Positions 4,735 to 5,915 of a DNA stretch of 5,915 bases are shown here, in pieces. Below the pieces are notes generated by a model that was not told the DNA's origin, searched no databases, and worked only from the letters and a program-made list of their open reading frames with translations. The position numbers and the translations under genes are program-made. Position 1 is the stretch's first letter. Every line of letters begins with the position of its first letter. The DNA comes from an uncultured Paracoccaceae bacterium (GTDB lineage Bacteria > Pseudomonadota > Alphaproteobacteria > Rhodobacterales > Rhodobacteraceae), in assembly GCA_937907485.1 (NCBI GenBank), contig CALESR010000114.1, positions 1 through 5,915 of the forward strand. The letters run 5' to 3'.

Positions 4735-5121
4735 TCAGCGCGCCAGCGGGAACAGCGCGCGCAAGGCGGGTGAGCGCAGCCAGAGTCCGCCCCACATCAC
4801 CGCCCCCAGATAGAGCGAAACCAGCGTGTGGCTGGCCAGCGGCGAACCGGCGCGGATCTGCGTGGCCATCGCGCCGCCAAAAATCGCCATCGACAGCACC
4901 GCCCCCAGCACTGCGGTCGCCGGGATCAGGTAGAGCAGGGTGCAGGCCAATTCCAGCACCCCGATCAGCAGGATCGGCGCACCGGCCCAGCCGAGCGCCT
5001 CCATCGTCTGCGCCGCGACGGGCATGCCCAGCAGCTTTGGCGCCACCGAGGCTCCCAGCATGAACAGCGCGTAAAGCCCCGACAATACCCAGCCCAACCG
5101 CCCCATCGTGACCTGCGACAT
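4735..5121 (-). CDS. DoxX-like family integral membrane protein
   Basis: The 128-residue product has four predicted membrane segments at about 9-27, 47-66, 68-88 and 98-115. This is the size and topology of the DoxX-like family. Typical features are the N-terminal helix ending in a Pro-Lys (SVAPKLLGMP), the amphipathic MEALGW stretch before helix 2, and the Glu in helix 2 (IGVLELACTLLYLIP). Members are small inner-membrane proteins, some linked to quinone/thiosulfate or oxidative-stress functions, most unassigned. Start choice: the minus-strand frame extends upstream to 5160, but an excellent Shine-Dalgarno (GGGAGG, 5133-5128) lies 6 nt before the ATG at 5121, so 5121 is used. A possible minus-strand -35 (TTGTTT, 5175-5170) has only a weak -10 partner. 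The gene converges on the unknown small gene and diverges from rpsA. Confidence 0.88.
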   Translation of the reverse strand: MSQVTMGRLGWVLSGLYALFMLGASVAPKLLGMPVAAQTMEALGWAGAPILLIGVLELACTLLYLIPATAVLGAVLSMAIFGGAMATQIRAGSPLASHTLVSLYLGAVMWGGLWLRSPALRALFPLAR

Positions 5122-5178
5122 GGCATTCCTCCCTGCTCCATCGCCAGATTTGCCCTGCAAAGGTCAGGAAAACAAGGC

Positions 5179-5198
5179 CCCTGCGCTTGCCAGCAGGG
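5179..5198. repeat. CCCTGC/GCAGGG dyad in the doxX-rpsA gap
   Basis: CCCTGC (5179-5184) and GCAGGG (5193-5198) are perfect arms around 8 nt. The same arm sequence with a 6-nt loop occurs after fdxA (1107-1124). Here it straddles the proposed rpsA -35 box, so it could be a protein-binding dyad as well as a chance match. Confidence 0.35.
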
Positions 5199-5215
5199 CG
5201 AGATGGGTCTATAGC
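5187..5215 (+). promoter_or_regulatory. rpsA promoter (TTGCCA-N17-TATAGC)
   Basis: TTGCCA (5187-5192) matches the -35 consensus at 5 of 6 positions. TATAGC (5210-5215) follows after an optimal 17-nt spacer. Position -7 is C, not T. A start near 5222 gives a leader of about 126 nt. It is the best promoter in the window by spacing and match, and fits a highly expressed ribosomal protein gene. Confidence 0.65.
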
Positions 5216-5241
5216 GCCCCCATCCTGAGGCAAGGGTTGCT

Positions 5242-5331
5242 GGGTGTGTCCGCTGTGGGCACCGTGGCGGCGTTTATCAAAGGGCAGCGAAAGACCGGCG
5301 GAGCCAACCGTCTGGCCAGTGAAACACACCC
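5242..5331 (+). promoter_or_regulatory. rpsA leader closed by an 8-bp helix next to the Shine-Dalgarno
   Basis: GGGTGTGT (5242-5249) is perfectly complementary to ACACACCC (5324-5331). One nucleotide later begins AAGGA (5333-5337), the rpsA Shine-Dalgarno. The enclosed 74 nt can form CCGC (5250-5253)/GCGG (5267-5270) and a small GGC-GGA-GCC hairpin (5297-5305). E. coli S1 represses its own translation through a folded leader. An equivalent mechanism here is inference from position and structure. Confidence 0.4.
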
Positions 5332-5347
5332 GAAGGACTGAAGATAC

Positions 5348-5915
5348 ATGAAGAATTCTATGGCTGAATTCGAAGCCCTCCTGAACGAGAGCTTCGAGAT
5401 CGACACCCCCCAGGAGGGGAGCGTCGTCAAGGGCAAGGTCATCGCCATCGAGGCGGGCCAGGCCATCATCGACATCGGCTCGAAAATGGAAGGCCGCGTC
5501 GACATCAAGGAATTTGCCAACCCCGGCGAGACCGCTGAAGTCGCCGTCGGCGATGAGGTCGAGGTTTACTTCGAGCGCGTGGAAAACTCGCGCGGCGAAG
5601 CCGTGGTCAGCCGTGAAAAGGCCCGCCGCGAGGCAGCCTGGGACCGTCTGGAAAAGGCCTACGAGACCGAGACCCGCGTCGACGGCGCGATCTTCGGCCG
5701 CGTCAAGGGTGGCTTCACCGTGGATCTGGGCGGCGCCGTGGCGTTCCTGCCGGGTTCGCAGGTCGATGTGCGCCCCGTGCGCGATGCCGGCCCGCTGATG
5801 GGGCTGAAGCAGCCGTTCCAGATCCTGAAAATGGACCGCCGCCGCGGCAACATCGTCGTGTCGCGCCGCGCGATCCTGGAAGAAAGCCGCGCCGAACAGC
5901 GCGCCGAAGTCATCG
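5348..5915 (+). CDS. rpsA: 30S ribosomal protein S1 (5' part; continues past window)
   Basis: The frame is open to the window end and gives the first 189 residues of a protein that is about 550 residues in relatives. The first S1 motif is at about 23-92 (EGSVVKGKVIAIEAGQAIID, then KMEGRVDIKEF, VGDEVEVYFERV and GEAVVSREKA). The second is at about 111-180 (VDGAIFGRVKGGFTVDLGGA, then VAFLPGSQVD, MGLKQPFQILKMDRRRGN and IVVSRRAILEE). In E. coli the first two domains anchor S1 to the 30S subunit and later ones bind mRNA. S1 helps ribosomes engage structured or SD-poor mRNAs. The ATG at 5348 has AAGGA 10 nt upstream; an in-frame ATG at 5360 is the alternative, and the N-terminus is too variable to settle it. 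In many proteobacteria cmk precedes rpsA; here the neighbour is a divergent DoxX-like gene. Confidence 0.96.
   Translation, partial: MKNSMAEFEALLNESFEIDTPQEGSVVKGKVIAIEAGQAIIDIGSKMEGRVDIKEFANPGETAEVAVGDEVEVYFERVENSRGEAVVSREKARREAAWDRLEKAYETETRVDGAIFGRVKGGFTVDLGGAVAFLPGSQVDVRPVRDAGPLMGLKQPFQILKMDRRRGNIVVSRRAILEESRAEQRAEVI

Noticed and set aside
5122..5160. Upstream start for the DoxX-like protein at 5160
   Set aside because: It would add 13 polar residues and bury the strong GGGAGG Shine-Dalgarno inside the gene.
5208..5233. Minus-strand promoter for the DoxX-like gene using TATAGA and TTGCCT
   Set aside because: The spacer would be only 14 nt, too short for a sigma-70 promoter.

Overview
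The window is GC-rich chromosomal DNA (about 70% GC in hand-counted coding lines). It very probably comes from an alphaproteobacterium of the Rhodobacteraceae/Paracoccaceae type (Rhodobacter, Paracoccus and relatives). This rests on recognisable proteins (FdxA-type 7Fe ferredoxin, CarD, YebC, ribosomal protein S1), on the gene order helicase tail - S4 protein - fdxA - carD, and on terminator style. These family calls come from reading the residues; no database search was made.

Layout. 1-273 is the disordered C-terminal tail of a protein that begins upstream, probably a helicase. It overlaps by 4 nt an Hsp15-like S4 RNA-binding protein (270-689). fdxA follows (738-1076), then carD (1323-1832) with a strong rho-independent terminator. 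yebC (1971-2711) has its own promoter and terminator. A 361-nt gene-free stretch (2712-3072) carries inverted repeats and an AT-rich patch. An aldo/keto reductase (3073-4071) comes next, followed by an AT-richer gene of unknown function for a small membrane-anchored protein (4206-4595). A convergent DoxX-like membrane protein lies on the minus strand (4735-5121). rpsA (5348 to the window end, incomplete) is divergent from it, with a good promoter about 130 nt upstream of its start.

How it fits together. Most genes here serve RNA and gene-expression housekeeping: an RNA helicase-like tail, an S4/Hsp15-like protein, the RNA polymerase-binding factor CarD, YebC and S1. FdxA supplies low-potential electron transfer. 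The reductase, the unknown small protein and the DoxX-like protein look like accessory genes placed between yebC and rpsA.

The most interesting non-coding signals are two structured 5' leaders. The carD leader is closed by a perfect 9-bp long-range inverted repeat. It encloses a T8 tract and a 19-bp palindrome. The rpsA leader is closed by an 8-bp helix that ends next to the Shine-Dalgarno sequence. The candidate yebC and rpsA promoters both have TATAGC as their -10, so both lack the T at -7. In Rhodobacter sphaeroides that promoter type is the one activated by CarD, which is encoded in this window. I found no mobile element, CRISPR array, tRNA or rRNA, and nothing that clearly amounts to an undescribed multi-gene system.
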